64,000 nucleotides of DNA from Albugo candida (Eukaryota; Oomycota; Peronosporomycetes; Albuginales; Albuginaceae): NCBI GenBank assembly GCA_905220665.1, contig CAJNAR010000192.1, positions 29,621-93,620 on the forward strand, written 5' to 3'. The translations under genes and the position numbers were made by a program. The notes beneath the pieces are model-generated. The model saw only the letters and a program-made list of their open reading frames with translations, was not told where the DNA came from and ran no database searches. Below are positions 1 to 13,567 of the stretch, in pieces (positions within the stretch are counted from its first letter, which is position 1; each line of letters starts with the position of its first letter).

Positions 1-503
1 ATGTTTTATTACAAGCTTTAGGACGAGTACAATTCCGTGACCTATGTATCGTCAAGCTATCACTGACCATAATGTACCACACACGCGCCTTACAATATGT
101 AACGTGATCTTGCGATGGAACTCTCGATACAATTACTATTCATATTGATGAATGGAGCTCTGCTATAATGTAAGAGGATAATCTATCAATCTAAAGAAGA
201 TATCGCTCACTAAATGAAAATAGGTTTCATTGTCTATAAATGATAAGACTCCCGGTAATAGGTTTCGGAACGTAATAGGACGTGTACTTGATCCTTGGCT
301 ATAAGAATCACCATGCATGTCTTTCGGTTTGGAAGGAGGAAGGGCTTTGCGATGAACTTATGTCCTGGGAACAGAAATATCATCTTGCGTGATGACTGCT
401 TATGCTCTTGAAGCTTTCATTATTTGGAAACGTCGTGATGAATTCTACACGTCTGCAAATTGAGGAAAGAAAGGTAGCCACAGAAAGCAATATAAATTAA
501 GAT
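1..503. other. No gene recognised
   Basis: I see no recognisable protein, RNA or repeat in this leftmost stretch. It is A+T-rich with only short open frames. A 69-codon minus-strand frame at 420-629 overlaps the next entry and has no recognisable content. Confidence 0.4.
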
Positions 504-950
504 GTGAATAAAGATAGCATTTATAGCGTCTTGATTGTTAACAAAAGAAAGCGTCTGATTTTCCATCATATGCACGAGCTTCTTGATCAACCGACGAGCA
601 TGATTATAATCGAAACATCGTTGTGCCATCTAGATAGGATGCGTGTTACATGTGATCAGGAACTAGTCTACAAGCTCGTAAAGATTCATGGCTCTACTTT
701 CAATCCTTTCCGAAAATATTACAAATACATGCATCAAGTATCCAGGAACGCCCACCTGGTTCCAAACATTTCAGCACGTCAGACTACTGTGCAAGCACAA
801 ATGGTCGCATACAGAGAAGTGGACAGAAGCCAATCTCTATTAGCAAAAAACACTAAAATACTTTACTCCCATGCAATCTCGTCAACACAATGCTTCTCGA
901 GTTATTTAAGGAACTCGCTTTCAAGTATAAGTGTCCCTCCATCAAAGTAA
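504..950 (+). CDS. Uncharacterised open frame, 148 codons
   Basis: An ATG-initiated open frame of 148 codons, one of the longer ones in the left 15 kb. It begins MNKDSIYSVLIVNKRKR and ends in a Ser-rich tail. I see no signal peptide, convincing membrane segment, or family motif. Neighbouring DNA on both sides is unrecognised and full of stops, so the frame may be a remnant of a longer gene or may be open by chance. No function can be assigned. Confidence 0.15.
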   Translation: MNKDSIYSVLIVNKRKRLIFHHMHELLDQPTSMIIIETSLCHLDRMRVTCDQELVYKLVKIHGSTFNPFRKYYKYMHQVSRNAHLVPNISARQTTVQAQMVAYREVDRSQSLLAKNTKILYSHAISSTQCFSSYLRNSLSSISVPPSK

Positions 951-3900
951 ATACCATTTATTCAATAAAAGAGCTGTTTAGTTCCAATAAGCACTATACT
1001 ATCATTCCTTGAATTCAAAGCTCAACGTCAAAATTCTCTTCCTTAATTTCTCTATTGTTATCCTCGATAGATGATCTCGCTTTCGTGTCTACATCCACTC
1101 GAGTGACCTCTGATATCAGAGCTCCACGATAAATCTTCTTCTCGCACCTCGTACGTGAGATAACTCATTTATCCATGAAATAAGGAGAGAAAGCGCACAA
1201 CAACGTCTCCAAATTCATCCTACAAAATATTCTTGACACACATTTGATGACGTAGTGTGTTGTAGGCGAAGTAGAACCGATGAGGTAATTTGAAAGAAGT
1301 GGTATGCTACGAAATTGCTTGACCTGTAGTGGAGGCTCTTGGAAACAGGCGAAAACAATCGGAATGATCTCAGTCGATGAAATCCTTCAAGTGAATGAGA
1401 ACGATGCTCTGTCTATGCCGTACACTGAACTAATGAATGTGAAACGGAACTCTCTGGCTGAGCAAGATTGGGAAAAAACGTCGGGCAGCACTCTCAACCA
1501 CATGTTTACTTGAAGGGTGTAAGGCTCAACTCTTTTCCGAGATAGTGGCTATTGTGGGAATGCAAATGCCGTATTTGGAGAACATACACCTTCGCGTACA
1601 GCTTTCTGCGAATGATTCTATCGGCCAACTCGCAAACGATTTTGCAGTCGTGCCTCATAGAAGGGTTTTCAAGCTTCATCGCATGCAACTATTTTGTTCG
1701 CGTTGACGATCGTGTCCCTCGCATCCGTGCGCTTGCCACCATTGCTGATATTGATTGCTGTGATGCCAATTGATGGTAGGCAAATGAAGTTTCACCGCAC
1801 GCACAATCGTTGTTGCAAGCTCCTATCCATGTCATTCAAAATTGTCACTGACCTCTACAGGAACAAGGAATGACAGCTGTCGCAAATGATGCGATATTAT
1901 GTGGAGTAAGGTTCGATCCATATTACGGCATCTGTATTTATTGCAGAGATGTACCAGTTCATGCGAGTGGATCAGAAATAAGCCTTTTGCAGGAAAAGTC
2001 GTCGGGACCGACTGCCTTAATTGGTCGAGGAGCGGGTAATGATTGGTTTGTAAATAATGCATGATAGGGAAACACTGAGACTCTATTGTAAATACAGCGA
2101 ACCGGAACACTAAATGGGGCAGATATCCTTTAAGCTCCTCAATTCTGCGTCCAAATTGGTCCCTTCTTGGAAACGACTTTGTACCATATTTTCATCATGT
2201 GATTCCTCCTCTAATTACAGCAAATACCGAACCCACATCTACAAACCTGCTCTTAGCAATCATGACGATTACGTTGACAGTATTGTGGACGATATTGTCC
2301 TAATCACTCAGTTTCTCGATAGCGGGAAACACGAAGCTCATAAACATACCAGTGCATTGTAACCAAGACGAATGCCTTCAATATGCTGCACCAGTGCGCA
2401 TTACATGTCAAAGCATAATATATTCTTACGTTGATCAGTCTACTCAAGTGATCATTTAATTTCTAGGCTTTGAGTGGGCCGCGGATTTTCGCCTAGTTAG
2501 TTTATTGCCAGTGGCAACAGCTCTAAAAGCCGCATTACATGGGGGCCTTCTTTACGGATTTGGGAAAAACGGCCCACAATTCCCACGAAGACGTTTTCAT
2601 TTTCCTTTTACATTCTTACATTCTTATAAGTCATTGCATTGATTTTTTGTGGACGCAAAAGCATACTTTCTTAAAGTTCGTGGAGATGTAGCTTATATTA
2701 TGACGAAATTTCCTTGCATATCGGGAGGGTCTCTGTGGTCATTACTAAGTTTAAACAAGTATTTTCTTGAATGCATTGAAGGACGACGAGCACGACACTT
2801 GCTAGAAAGTATACAGGATCTGTCGGCTCTCATTATACAAGCGGCCGCCGGTAATATTGACGTCGCGGATAAAAATGCCAACCAGGATTTTTTGCCTTTA
2901 CCATTCGCGCCGTGTAATTAGCAAAAGATGATTCAATCGATTTTGGTGCTGAGTGACTGTCTCGGTGATAAGAACACTTATTATGAAACGGGTGGATTAC
3001 GAAACCTGCGTCAGCGTGTATAGAAAATAGTGTTTACCAGCCAGCTTTCGCTGACACGAAGGCGATATGGCCACTTTGATTGTCTACGTTTCTACTAGAA
3101 ATAGACGTTACTGAGGTGCCAGACAAACGTGACCGCTTGTTTTATCTATTTAGAACCAACTGCAGAATTGTATTGATCCGAGTAGTACAACTTACCGGAT
3201 AGTGTCATTGTATTTTCAGTTATAAAAGATATTTCGATGAGTATGTATGCGCTTCATGCGAGTTCATTTTGCAGACTTTCCTGGAGTTTCTGTAGATAAG
3301 GACGTCACATTAAACGATGGAGCCATGTTATCCATTCATTCAATGACGGCGAAAAATCAAACTCATGCCATATTCCTCAAATACAGAAACAAAATTGATG
3401 AATATGTTCTCGTTAAAGCTTGGGTGCATTGAAAATGGAGGAACTAGCGAGCTTGGAACGTTCGTGCAGATATGCTGAAAATCAGAATAGGGAGAATTGA
3501 ATTCTGTGTTATAAGATCTATGACATGAAAAATGCGAAAATAAAACCCCTCAGCGCCCGTTCTGTTCACTTATCGATGTTATTGTCCCGTTCAATCATTT
3601 GAATGACAGAAAGCCATAAATTTCTGTAATCTTTTATTATAGCGTAGCTATTTCTCAGAAAAACGTGCAATCTGTCGTCCGATAACTGACATTCTGAAAA
3701 TACAGATGAGGTTCTAGTTTCGAGAGCCTGTGAAATATTCCAGCAAGTCTACAGTTAGATCCAGTGCGTTGAAAGATAGTGGTGTTCTTAAGACACGCTT
3801 ACAAAATGCTTCCTCACAGTACCCAGCCTGACTTTTCTTGATGCTTCCTGCTGGCTCTATCGCTTTGCGACGTTTTTTACGGTTTTGGTCAAAATGAGTT

Positions 3901-5453
3901 TTGTGGTGTCACAGTATTTTGATGGCATTCAAATTTGTTACTTCGATTCCACTTTATTCTCTACTTCCTAAATCGACAACGGGAACTACATGTTCACTTT
4001 CACAAAAATTCTGCGAATACTCCAGCACGATTCAAAACTCCTGTTGGTAAATTCACAATATTCTTCTTGGCCGAATTGAACAAAGTGTAACCGAAGTCAC
4101 TGGTCAATGTTCTTTAGCTTGAGAGAATCTATTACACTTTCATGGATCATTGGAATTCAATCCTTTCTTGATGCTTTGATAGAATATGTCAACCATACCA
4201 TGATTCAATAAGGTTTTTCCTCGATTATATACTTTCATAAATAGAAGGGAACGTAAAAGAACAGCATCAAATGAAGTTGAAGGCTTCACTTGTGCGATTC
4301 TTTTAACTGATAAGAGTATTTATAAAGACTTTTGATGGATGCTTTGATAAAGAGTCTTTTCTGGTGGAGAGATCCAGTTGCTGTAACTTGACCAAGGATC
4401 GTATAGTGCATGATAATATGGGAATGAAGCACTAGGGTTTAGGCTGCAGCGGGTAAAGTTGTGACGAGTTCGCAACCATAAAATACTGATGCTTTTCTGG
4501 TTGAGAAGTAATAGAATCAAACCACACGTAGCATATCCTGTCTTATATCCACGTGTCGATGGATAAAGGATAAGCAGATCTGAGCGTATAAATAGTACGT
4601 CAACCTTCTGGTATTCGGGCTGTCCGAAACGATACTAATTAAGATGCTGAAATAGAACTTAAATTCTGTCCGACGACAGCGATGGCTCGAGGAGATGATG
4701 ACATTTGATTTCGTGGCTTATCAGCGACAAACCGAAACCACAAATACGGAGGTAAACATTCAGGGGCTAGGAAAGCTCTGAAGATTCAACTTCTCAGCTC
4801 AGAAGACGAGGAATTACTGTGCGGACGTACGTACTAAAGGTCGGTCAAGTTCGTCCCTTAAATGAATTAAATTTGAAGATACAAGTGAATATCATAAAAT
4901 GAAGAAGAAGTGAAAACACAGAGAATCAAAAATAAACAATGCGGCGCATCTCAATGAAGAGGGTGGAAGGAATAGATTATAAGGTGACATTAGGAAAAGC
5001 GAATTTTAGCACAAAAGGAGAAAAAAACAGTGAACAGGATTGCTATGTTCCAGATGGATGACTGAGTTTGTTCTGATTAGTGAGAAACTGAGTCAGTTGT
5101 AATAAAACACGACATAAGAGTTATAAATGCTGCATCTTCTTGAATAGGTGACACTCCAGACATAATATTTGGGTCACAAAAAAGGTTGTTGTAGAAGATG
5201 TGGTATTTGCTACAAGAACGTTCCTAGAAGAAGTATATATACAAGAAGACTATATGTAGCAAAGGGATTGTCGACTGACGATTAAACGTATTCGCCGCAA
5301 CTTGTATACCTGAAGAATAATCAACGAGATATGTTGGGCAAGCGTAAGTTCAGCATGCCGCATTGCCGCGGATGACGTGTTTGATTGGCTGAATTGTAAT
5401 AATGGCGGAATGAATGCGACGATTGTGTCGTTCTTTCTCAACTAATTTTTTAA
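951..5453. other. Unrecognised decayed DNA
   Basis: No family could be recognised. Short frames at 1304-1513 (+), 1552-1773 (+), 1870-2064 (+) and 2649-2921 (+) have protein-like composition. For 1520-1740 two plus-strand frames both look plausible, as expected of an old gene broken by frameshifts. From about 2930 to 5450 I see nothing beyond A+T-rich sequence with dense stops. Confidence 0.35.
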
Positions 5454-5666
5454 ATGGCGACACGTGCTGATATGGAAGAAGAAAAGCAGTCCGATGTGAA
5501 TAGTAATTCACTCGATCCTCTATCGTATGAAGGTAATGAGGGGATGCATGAAACAATTGTACCGATCACGACCAATGATCAAAGTGAGCGCTCATTGGTC
5601 AATGCGTCATATCAGGTTGAAGTAAGAACTGCGAAACATTCTGATAACCTAATTAAGCTGAATTGA
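5454..5666 (+). CDS. Short acidic open frame, possible gene 5' end
   Basis: A 70-codon frame starting MATRADMEEEKQSDVNSN, hydrophilic and acidic, rich in Glu, Asp, Asn and Ser. It resembles the disordered N-terminus of a cytosolic or nuclear protein, but I recognise no domain. The frame stops at 5666, and no continuation in another frame is clear downstream. It may be the truncated first exon or N-terminus of a lost gene. Confidence 0.15.
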   Translation: MATRADMEEEKQSDVNSNSLDPLSYEGNEGMHETIVPITTNDQSERSLVNASYQVEVRTAKHSDNLIKLN

Positions 5667-8325
5667 AAATGTAGATGGAAGAGAACGTATTGTGCGACTA
5701 TTTTCCAATGCGTCGAGTTCAAGTAACGGATGTATACGATCCCCGTGAATTGCTGAGCTGCATCTTTCAATTCTATTGTCGCTTTGGACGAAGTACCAGC
5801 CTCAAACAAATTTCCAAAACACTTGGTACATAAAAATCGTATAATAATGCAGCAGCTTCATGTTTGAAATGTAGATAGTACAAAGTTTGGCAAGCTGTGC
5901 CGGGACTGCCCAAAACTTATGAATGCAAATTTGACGCAGGCGGTAGTTGATATCATATTCATCAAAGCCGTGAGAAAAACAGAGCACCGCATGAACTACG
6001 ATAGCTTCTTGGACGCTCTTCGCATGGTTGCGATTAAAAAATATCATCTGATGGTACGTCAGCAAACCCGTTTCTAGACAAAAATGAAATTCATGAAGGT
6101 GTAGCCTGTACATCAATCGCTACCAAGATTGATAGTAAGTCATCTATCACGACTACCGTGTCTTTATGATCTCAAAAAGGATGAAAAGGTATGAAGTGCA
6201 CTCAAATTTTGTTGCTTGCTGATAGCACGTTATTTCAGCTACAAGTAGTCTTCTTCGTTGAATGAACATTGACCAGCGCCATTTTCTTACAATCGATATC
6301 GAAGAATAAATTGTGATAAGCGTTTTCTTGACCAAGTAATCACATGAATACATTCTTTATTTTCTATTGCTGTTGTTTTTGATGAACTGCCAGACAGAGG
6401 ATATACACAAACACGTATCCATCGACTTTTATAAAAACAGGACACTTGGTTCGCAGCTGTTAATTTGCTTGCGTGCGTGCTGTCGTACAATCAGTGATGA
6501 CTAAAAGTCACCAACGAGAACTTTGTACGAGGTAGTAAAAGAATAGCAGAAGGGTCTGAGACACGACTCATAAACAGTTCTCTTGTTCAGGTTGTATATT
6601 CGACCGCAGTTGTGACAGGATCTTGGTTCACGTTCAATCGCCTTCGGGTGACGCCGGTGGTCGTGATTGACTTGTGTCAGCATGCGATCACTGTCTTTCC
6701 CATTATCCAAGCACGTCAACTTTTTGTGTGAAAAAAGCGGCCTTTCCAAAATACCAAGTATCACCTCAACACAAATCAGTGAGATGTAACTGAGTATGAT
6801 CATGTTTTCATTGAATTCGTTGCTATAATATGCTACGTGCTTGCTTCCATTCGAAATTTCCCGCACATTTTTTGTCTGCGCAGTATTGCCAGCGTGATAA
6901 AGAGATTATTATCAATAGGAGCCTTCTATTTATAAGGCAATGCGGAAAACAGATAGGCATATCGTTGACCTCATTATAAAAAGTGATGATTGCATAACAC
7001 CATATTTTCTGACGTAACAATGATATATTGGCTAATATATTTCGATTGTTTGTTTGCATTGGCACTTATCATTTACTCACCTTTTACGTACTATATGTAT
7101 GTGAAATTGGGCAGCTCAGACGAGAGATTGTTAGTAGTCGTGCGTCCACTATCTTAAGCACTTAAGGGAACAATTTAAGATGTGGTACTTTGAGTTGTAG
7201 AACAGGCATTGATATTTCTCAAAGCAACCAGCTGTAATGCGTTTTCCTCACTCCTATAATCAAATATTCCATTCACGTGTTCGCGACGCAAACCATTTTG
7301 ATTTTCGCACCTTATTCCATCATTTCATCACTGAGTGATCTTCTTTCCAATTACCAGCAAGTTGGGCTGAAAAAGCTTGATGAAAGGTCAACGGAATGTC
7401 CATCAAGGGCTGATCTTGATGAATAGATACCACGCGTTTTTGAAGCGGGTATCTCATTGCTCTGAGCAATGCGATACAACATATGTTTCATTGAATATGG
7501 TTCCATATAGTCAGAAGTACAATTTATACGTAGAGCTTTAGTAACTTGGTCACCGTACAGAGAAGGCGGCTTCAAGCAACAGAATCAACAGCGAAGAACC
7601 AGTTGACTTTGATACGATACGTGACCACTGTAACACGTCATGCAAGACGTCATTCGCTCCATTGGATGAGATGAAAAACATCGCAGAAAAGAGAGCTAGA
7701 TTACATAAAATTCGGACATATTAATTAGATAGACTTCGGTGAGTACTTGCATCCAAATCGGCACATACGACAGATACGTTAGAGCTTCAACTGCATTGTA
7801 TCACGATGAGCTCTAAGGAAAAGGTCCAAAATTTATATTTCGTCCGATTTTCGAGGTCGTTATGTTACAAATTTATAAAGTCGAAATGTTAATACGACAG
7901 CACGCTTATTTGGCTATAGGCAAACGAATCCAACTTCTTTTCGAACACCACTTCGCAATTTAGTCAGACCTTTCAATCAGCCCAAAAGCTATTTTGTTGT
8001 CCCAGACATATGCCTAATTTCATTACGTCCTGCGCTAATCAAACTGAAGCTCGCTAAGAATTTAGTCTTTATAATATTTGAGTACAAAAAAAACAGACGA
8101 CATATATGTGCTCCTTTAGTACCCTGGCAACCGTTATAACGACGGTAGAGAACTTTAGCGTCCCAAGTCCCTAATTTTGTGATATCTGAATTGCTTCTCT
8201 TGATGTAAACTACTAATAAGTGAACGTGACATTTTCATACTAACGGAAGTAAAATTTGAGTCAAATGATTGGTTTGGAATGCTTAGTGCAAGATCGCCAT
8301 GCCAAGGTGATAATCGCGTTTTTCG
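5667..8325. other. Unrecognised DNA with scattered minus-strand open frames
   Basis: Minus-strand frames lie at 5802-6116 (104 codons), 6153-6353, 6287-6490, 6501-6866 (121 codons), 6823-7065 and 7351-7575. The 6501-6866 frame has a hydrophobic stretch near residues 24-42 followed by a Cys-containing tail (SCHNCGR). Consecutive frames overlap as they would in one minus-strand gene broken by frameshifts, but I could not match any of it to a family. Confidence 0.25.
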
Positions 8326-8620
8326 CTAAGAATAGATACGATTACGCTGGAAAGTTGCCTCCATATCGAGGTATTACACTTACTTGCCTCCAACCAATCT
8401 CGCCAATGGCCTACGGCCCTTCAGAAATTCCCATATCCGTCCGCACTAGCGGAGATTTATAAGTCTGATCGGTGTTTGGACAGGACGACGCTAAATGCAA
8501 AGTTTTGACTCAATATTTTTAGCCAGGAACTGATGAGATGGAATTAAGAACAGGCAGATGTAAGCGGACGCTAGATTCCAATATTACGGACTCGATGCCG
8601 CCGCGGAAACGCTCATGATT
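8326..8620 (+). mobile_element. 3'-end remnant of the RTE-type LINE
   Basis: The sequence parallels the last ~300 bp of the complete LINE at 38919-41970. It shares the stretch around CCTCCAACCA / CTCCCAACCG, the block 'AGGAACT' near 8523 (41872 in the full copy) and the terminal block GATGCCGCCGCG (8596; 41941 in the full copy). Only the 3' end is present, consistent with the 5' truncation typical of target-primed reverse transcription. The copy is heavily diverged. No clear target-site duplication was seen. Confidence 0.65.
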
Positions 8621-8729
8621 TGTTAAAAATACTTGGTTTCAACCTTCGACTGGTAGAAATTTGCTCGGAAGGAGCTGAATCGAATACTCTAGCTTGTATA
8701 ATTGTAAACGAAGTAGCCATATTTCTTTT

Positions 8730-8805
8730 AGCCTAGGCAACTATATAAGTCAGTTAGTTTGAGTCTAGTAATGTAGACATCTTCAACTAAACTAAGCAAT
8801 CAATT
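8730..8805 (+). repeat. Dispersed repeat, copy 1 (partner at 50021)
   Basis: About 76 bp beginning AGCCTAGGCAACTA matches 50021-50096 in the same orientation, with several substitutions. Shared blocks include CCTAGGCAACTA, AAGTCAGTT, TCTAGTAAT and TTCAACT / TTTAACT. Both copies lie just downstream of LINE sequence: the RTE remnant here and the L1-like element at 50 kb. It could be the edge of a solo LTR or a short subtelomeric repeat. Confidence 0.6.
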
Positions 8806-11800
8806 AGAGGATACATAACTTCTTATCTCCGGCAAACCATACTATCTCGTTTATTTCTTCATGAATTCGCTTTCCACGAAGAGCGATCCGCTGGTGCTGT
8901 TGATCAGGAATACAGTCATGAAATGAGAGCTCATTATTGGATGAGTAGGTAACAAGGTAGTTTAATAAGGCCCCAAGTCAAATATTTACCTATGAGGTAG
9001 GATATTACATCTCTTGAGCACGATAGTAGCGCTGACCTTGTAAAGAAGTTCCGTTCGATTATAATTGAGGCATATAAGGCCAAGTAAAGGAAGAACAGAT
9101 GCAATTAACTTGTGTTCTGATTCGTGATAAGCGAAGATACTGACAAGAAAACTGTCAAGGTAAATCTTCGAGCATAAATAAACATCAATGCAATCAGCTA
9201 CGCTTCTCTTATAACCCCTTTTACTACCGGTACATTTTACAAGATGCGGTCCTATGAGATACGACGCATGCATATCAAGTTATTTAATCTGCTTGACTTG
9301 ATTGTTAATAAAGAAAGTTAATCTCATTACTCAGCATGACGTTGATGTATAGACGAAGCTTTCATCACTTTCTTTTATGTCTTATTCTGCATGTACACAA
9401 TGAGCTTTTTTTATCAATTCACATTTAAGGATGTTTTTAAATGCTCAATTGAATACAACTATACGCGGGATAGTATCGACGCTAGAGGTTTAATTGCTCT
9501 GTAGTACATTAGAAAATGTAAACGTTGCAGTTGTAGAACAAAAGCGATGCCTCACATTTATTCCCAAATTTCTTATCCCCACCCATTGTGGTCTTAAGAG
9601 AATGAAACTGAGTGTTCCCTGATGGAAGAACATTGGATGTAGAAATGGAAAGCGTGCGGGCCCAATGCAGAGAATGTGTAGAGATTTCGAAATAACGTTG
9701 CAAATCATAGTAATTGAGCTGACATGAGGTATTTCTTGGATTAATAAGTAAGTTGGACAATGAGATGATTATGAGATGATTGAGTGAATGAATTTGGTGG
9801 GCAAGTTGATCTCCTGAAGGTGACACTTGGAAGCGTGCGAGGGAAGTAGCAAATGAGTCGATAAAAGATTCAGCAGACAAAAAACCCGGACGCAGCTGTT
9901 ATTGGAGGAAATGCGATTCTCGACTAAGTTTAGAAGCTACTACTGGAGGAAATGCGATCATCGACCATGTGATGAGGCTGCCAGTTGGTGCGTTAAGCAG
10001 CTTTCTAAAATATTGACCGGGGCTACGTTTGTCAGCAAAGAAAGGCAAATCATTCAGTCTTTAAAATTCGCTTCCGATAGCTAAATGTCACGTGCAGTGT
10101 CGTTGTACGTTTCATATGGAGCCCGAGCACTTGCTACCTTTTCCTAATCGAACATTGCTTAAACGGATCGATTTGTAGAGGTATCATGTTCTACATTATG
10201 GTGCTCCTACAAAAGTCTAAAATAGGTAACAAAACCTCTAAAAAAGATTCTTTTTACGATTTAAACAATATGGAGTATCAGCTAAATGCGCACCACACTC
10301 TATTTTAAAAAACTGTTGCTTTATGCCACACTATTGTGTCAACAACTTACTAACTGTATGAGTAAGCTTTTAAAAATGTGCTTTCAGAGACGTGTCGATC
10401 CTTTTTACTTGCATTATTATGAACGATGTCGAATTGCTTTCACCATAGGGACAATGCAATGCGTCTTTAAGTAGCAGAATGATGCAAACGCGTTTTCAGG
10501 TGGGAGAAAACTGATACCTTCCTCGATCTTTTCATGAAAAACAGTGAAGTAATTGTAACAGAGTCAAATCTTCGCTCCTCATTATATAGCATTGTAGTGA
10601 CCAACCAGAGAAATTCGTACAAAGCATCTGCCCCGAGCGGTAATGTTTCTCTAGGCATAGGATGATATCTTCGAATACCCTTTCTCAGTAGTACCTTTTT
10701 CACGCTCGGAATTCGTAAGAATACGCTGATGCAAGTGTAAATCAGGAGTGAACCTATCCGCATGGTAAGCGGATAGCATGCTTTCTGACTCTAGATCAAT
10801 AAGGTAACGACTCATCCGCAGTGTTTAAGTAATCAATGGACGTATTTTCTGAAATACCACACAGACAAGACTGTGGGGGTTCCCGGATTAGACTTCTCGA
10901 GACCCTTGTTCATAGGGCTGGAATAATATGAAAACACTACTCAGGACTATAAAGCAAATATGTAATTATCCTTTTGAGAAGTCCTCACTTCACTATACTA
11001 CTTAATCTAAGCCTTTAGCTCACTAGACTGATGTATACCACGCATCTCCTGTACGGTTTTGTCCATAATACACTAATGTAGCCATCAGCACACCCGCATG
11101 CTACTTCTTGCCTACTGGAACGATGATTGTGTCCCTTTTGACTGGCACGCACTGATGGAAATCCTATTGCGATTTTGTACTACTTTTGACTGACGTAACG
11201 ATTGGTGAGATGAGTCAAGTTAAGCCATTCCTTCAAATTTTGATGACAACATGTGCAAGATACTTGAAAATACCTTTGGCATTTTCGTACACCCTTATAT
11301 CGTGCGGAACGTGCTCCAGAGAGCACCATGCTTCATTTCCAGAAATATTATGCTCATGCGCAGGAAAACTCTTTTTCTTCCATTCGTCATTGTCTTTCAT
11401 TGAATCTCTAATATGGTATTTATGGGCGTCAAGTTGCGTTGCGGTCGATCTGTCTCCTCTTAAAGGAGTCCAAGGAGGGAATAAGATGTCATTTGTCTGC
11501 ACTGATAAGGATATCAAAGACCAATTGTCTCCAAATTAGGTAATCCTGACCATTTCAGGTGCGGCGACCCGACCTCGTTGGGGGCTGGTCCGGAACGACT
11601 TTCAAACCCTTCGTCCGGAATAGCACGATATTTTAGCATGTACAGAGTATACGAACACAGGTTCTCAATGAGGGTAATATATCGAAACCGCAAGCTCCGT
11701 CTTCATTGCAAGAGAGAACGTCGACACGAGAGCAACTGAGCGCGCAAGAACTCGCGATGCAATCTGAGCAAATTGAATTCGTCGTGGCACTATCCCGTCT

Positions 11801-13560
11801 CCAGTCATGCCTGCTCCAAATGACCATAGACTTTATGTTCTTCTAATCAATTGTATCAAGCAAAGAGACTTGGCCAGCAGTGCAAGGATTAAATTACATT
11901 TCTTGCGATAATGAAGGAGCCACTTTTCTGTCAGGTATTTGGATTACATATTTACGAGTCGGTGAATAAAGCATCTAAAAAGGCGATAGAAGGAGTATGC
12001 CTGTCATGACAATCTAGCTTATATCGCGTCAAGGAATGTTCTCGTTAACCCAAAACGTGGATATATCGTAACGCTAATGATACTCAGAAGACTTGATCTT
12101 CGTTGTGTTGTAAGCCTCTTTTCATATATCTTGCCCTGTCAAAATGAACACTGCTTTGTCAGTATGTACTCTAATTGGTAGTTATGAACGATTACTTGTG
12201 TTGAGTGATCTCTACTCCGCGCTCCACAAAGTGGTCTACCTCGTTCGATTACGGGATCTTTCAATCCGACTTGGACCAGCTCGGTCACCTCGATATGCTT
12301 GATAGATTAATCATAGGGGATATGATGTGATACATGGAGAGCTAATCTAAAAAGGGGTAAATGTGATAGACGATGTTGTCAAATAGGTGTACTGGCGAAT
12401 AACCATTCTTTGGACGGAAACGACACTTCTCACCCAATAATTGTACGTCTGGCCAATTCTATGAAATCGTTGACAACAACTGCCTCCAAATTTAGCATTT
12501 TATACACTTCGGCAGCACACAGGGTTGAATGTTCTATATACTTTATCCACATCTGTATCTTACTTTTTACATCTGTAGCCATGATCACTATACTGAAATA
12601 AAGTGTTTAGAATAGCTCAAGTACGGAAATGATGGAGGATGGAAGGTAAGTTGATTCGGATTCCGAATAATGCGGTAAGAGTCGAAAAGCACGTTTTGGA
12701 ACCGGTTGTGTACGTGGTGAAGATTCGTATACAAGGTAAAATGTAAGATACTGAACGATCATAAGGTTTGGACATGAGAAAATGACGTTTACGACGAAAT
12801 AGCAAAGACAACCGAAATCAGCTTTCGAGAGACTAAATTTAAGATGATACTTACTTGCGACAGGTGACTTCTGAAAAATGAGAAAGCAATGTTACCATCG
12901 GTCAAGTAGAGCTACAATGGTAACCATTTTACAACGCTGATCTAAATAACAGTTAATGGAGTTGATTTCACAAGCGCTTCTTATTGTTATAAGTTTGAAA
13001 GCGGTTTTGCGACGTTGGTAGACAATGTGAGCTTAATCTCACACAATCCTACGCTCGAAAGAGCTCGTTCCTATTATAACTATGATGTCAAGATCGCAAT
13101 ATGTGTGGATAATCCAAGATGCTACGTTGAGTGATACAACCAAGTAGGTGACCACCGGTAGCTATGCTACCAGTATCATATTGTGAGTTTTTTTACCTTT
13201 AACGTATCATTTCAAAACGCTTCAAATGAATTGTGAATCGAATAAAGGAGATCAAAGAACGTTGTTCGAATATTTTGTGCAAATTTGTTGCTTACCCTGC
13301 ACGGAAACATCTTAGCACAAATAGATTGGATCTTATTTTCACCTGGCACTGTAACCTTTCAAGTACATAATCGTTCATCGATACACATGACTGCTCGACA
13401 CAATCTTGTACATCAGCAATGTACCTCAAATAATAGGTACATTGGGTATAGTTTGGTCTGAGCTTGACAAGCCGCTTGTCGAAAGAGAATAAAACCCTTC
13501 GCAACAGGTACGTGTTCTTCTCTCATACAAGTATGATTTTCGGTAAAAGCTCATGTGAAC
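8806..13560. other. Unrecognised DNA; several orphan open frames
   Basis: No family recognised. Minus-strand frames at 8986-9273, 10467-10763 (98 codons, with a leading hydrophobic stretch) and 11233-11517 (94 codons) have protein-like composition. A plus-strand stretch around 11637-11847 reads as a Gln/Glu/Leu-rich helical segment. A minus-strand frame of 70 codons is at 13292-13504. At 9903 and 9944 a 22-bp sequence (start TGGAGGAAATGCGAT) occurs twice with small changes. From about 11900 to 13290 I see nothing supportable. Confidence 0.3.
9509..9880 (-). CDS. Uncharacterised open frame, 123 codons
   Basis: A 123-codon minus-strand frame whose first 40 residues (MSAESFIDSFATSLARFQ onward) look like genuine protein, with alternating polar and hydrophobic residues. 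Upstream of the first Met the frame continues open for several more codons, so the start is uncertain. I recognise no domain. Probably a fragment of a decayed gene. Confidence 0.2.
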   Translation of the reverse strand: MSAESFIDSFATSLARFQVSPSGDQLAHQIHSLNHLIIISLSNLLINPRNTSCQLNYYDLQRYFEISTHSLHWARTLSISTSNVLPSGNTQFHSLKTTMGGDKKFGNKCEASLLFYNCNVYIF

Positions 13561-13567
13561 TACTCCC

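Noticed and set aside
4430..4445. TAGGGTTTAGG, possible interstitial telomere repeat
   Set aside because: Only about one and a half units, which is expected by chance in 64 kb. No flanking telomeric sequence.
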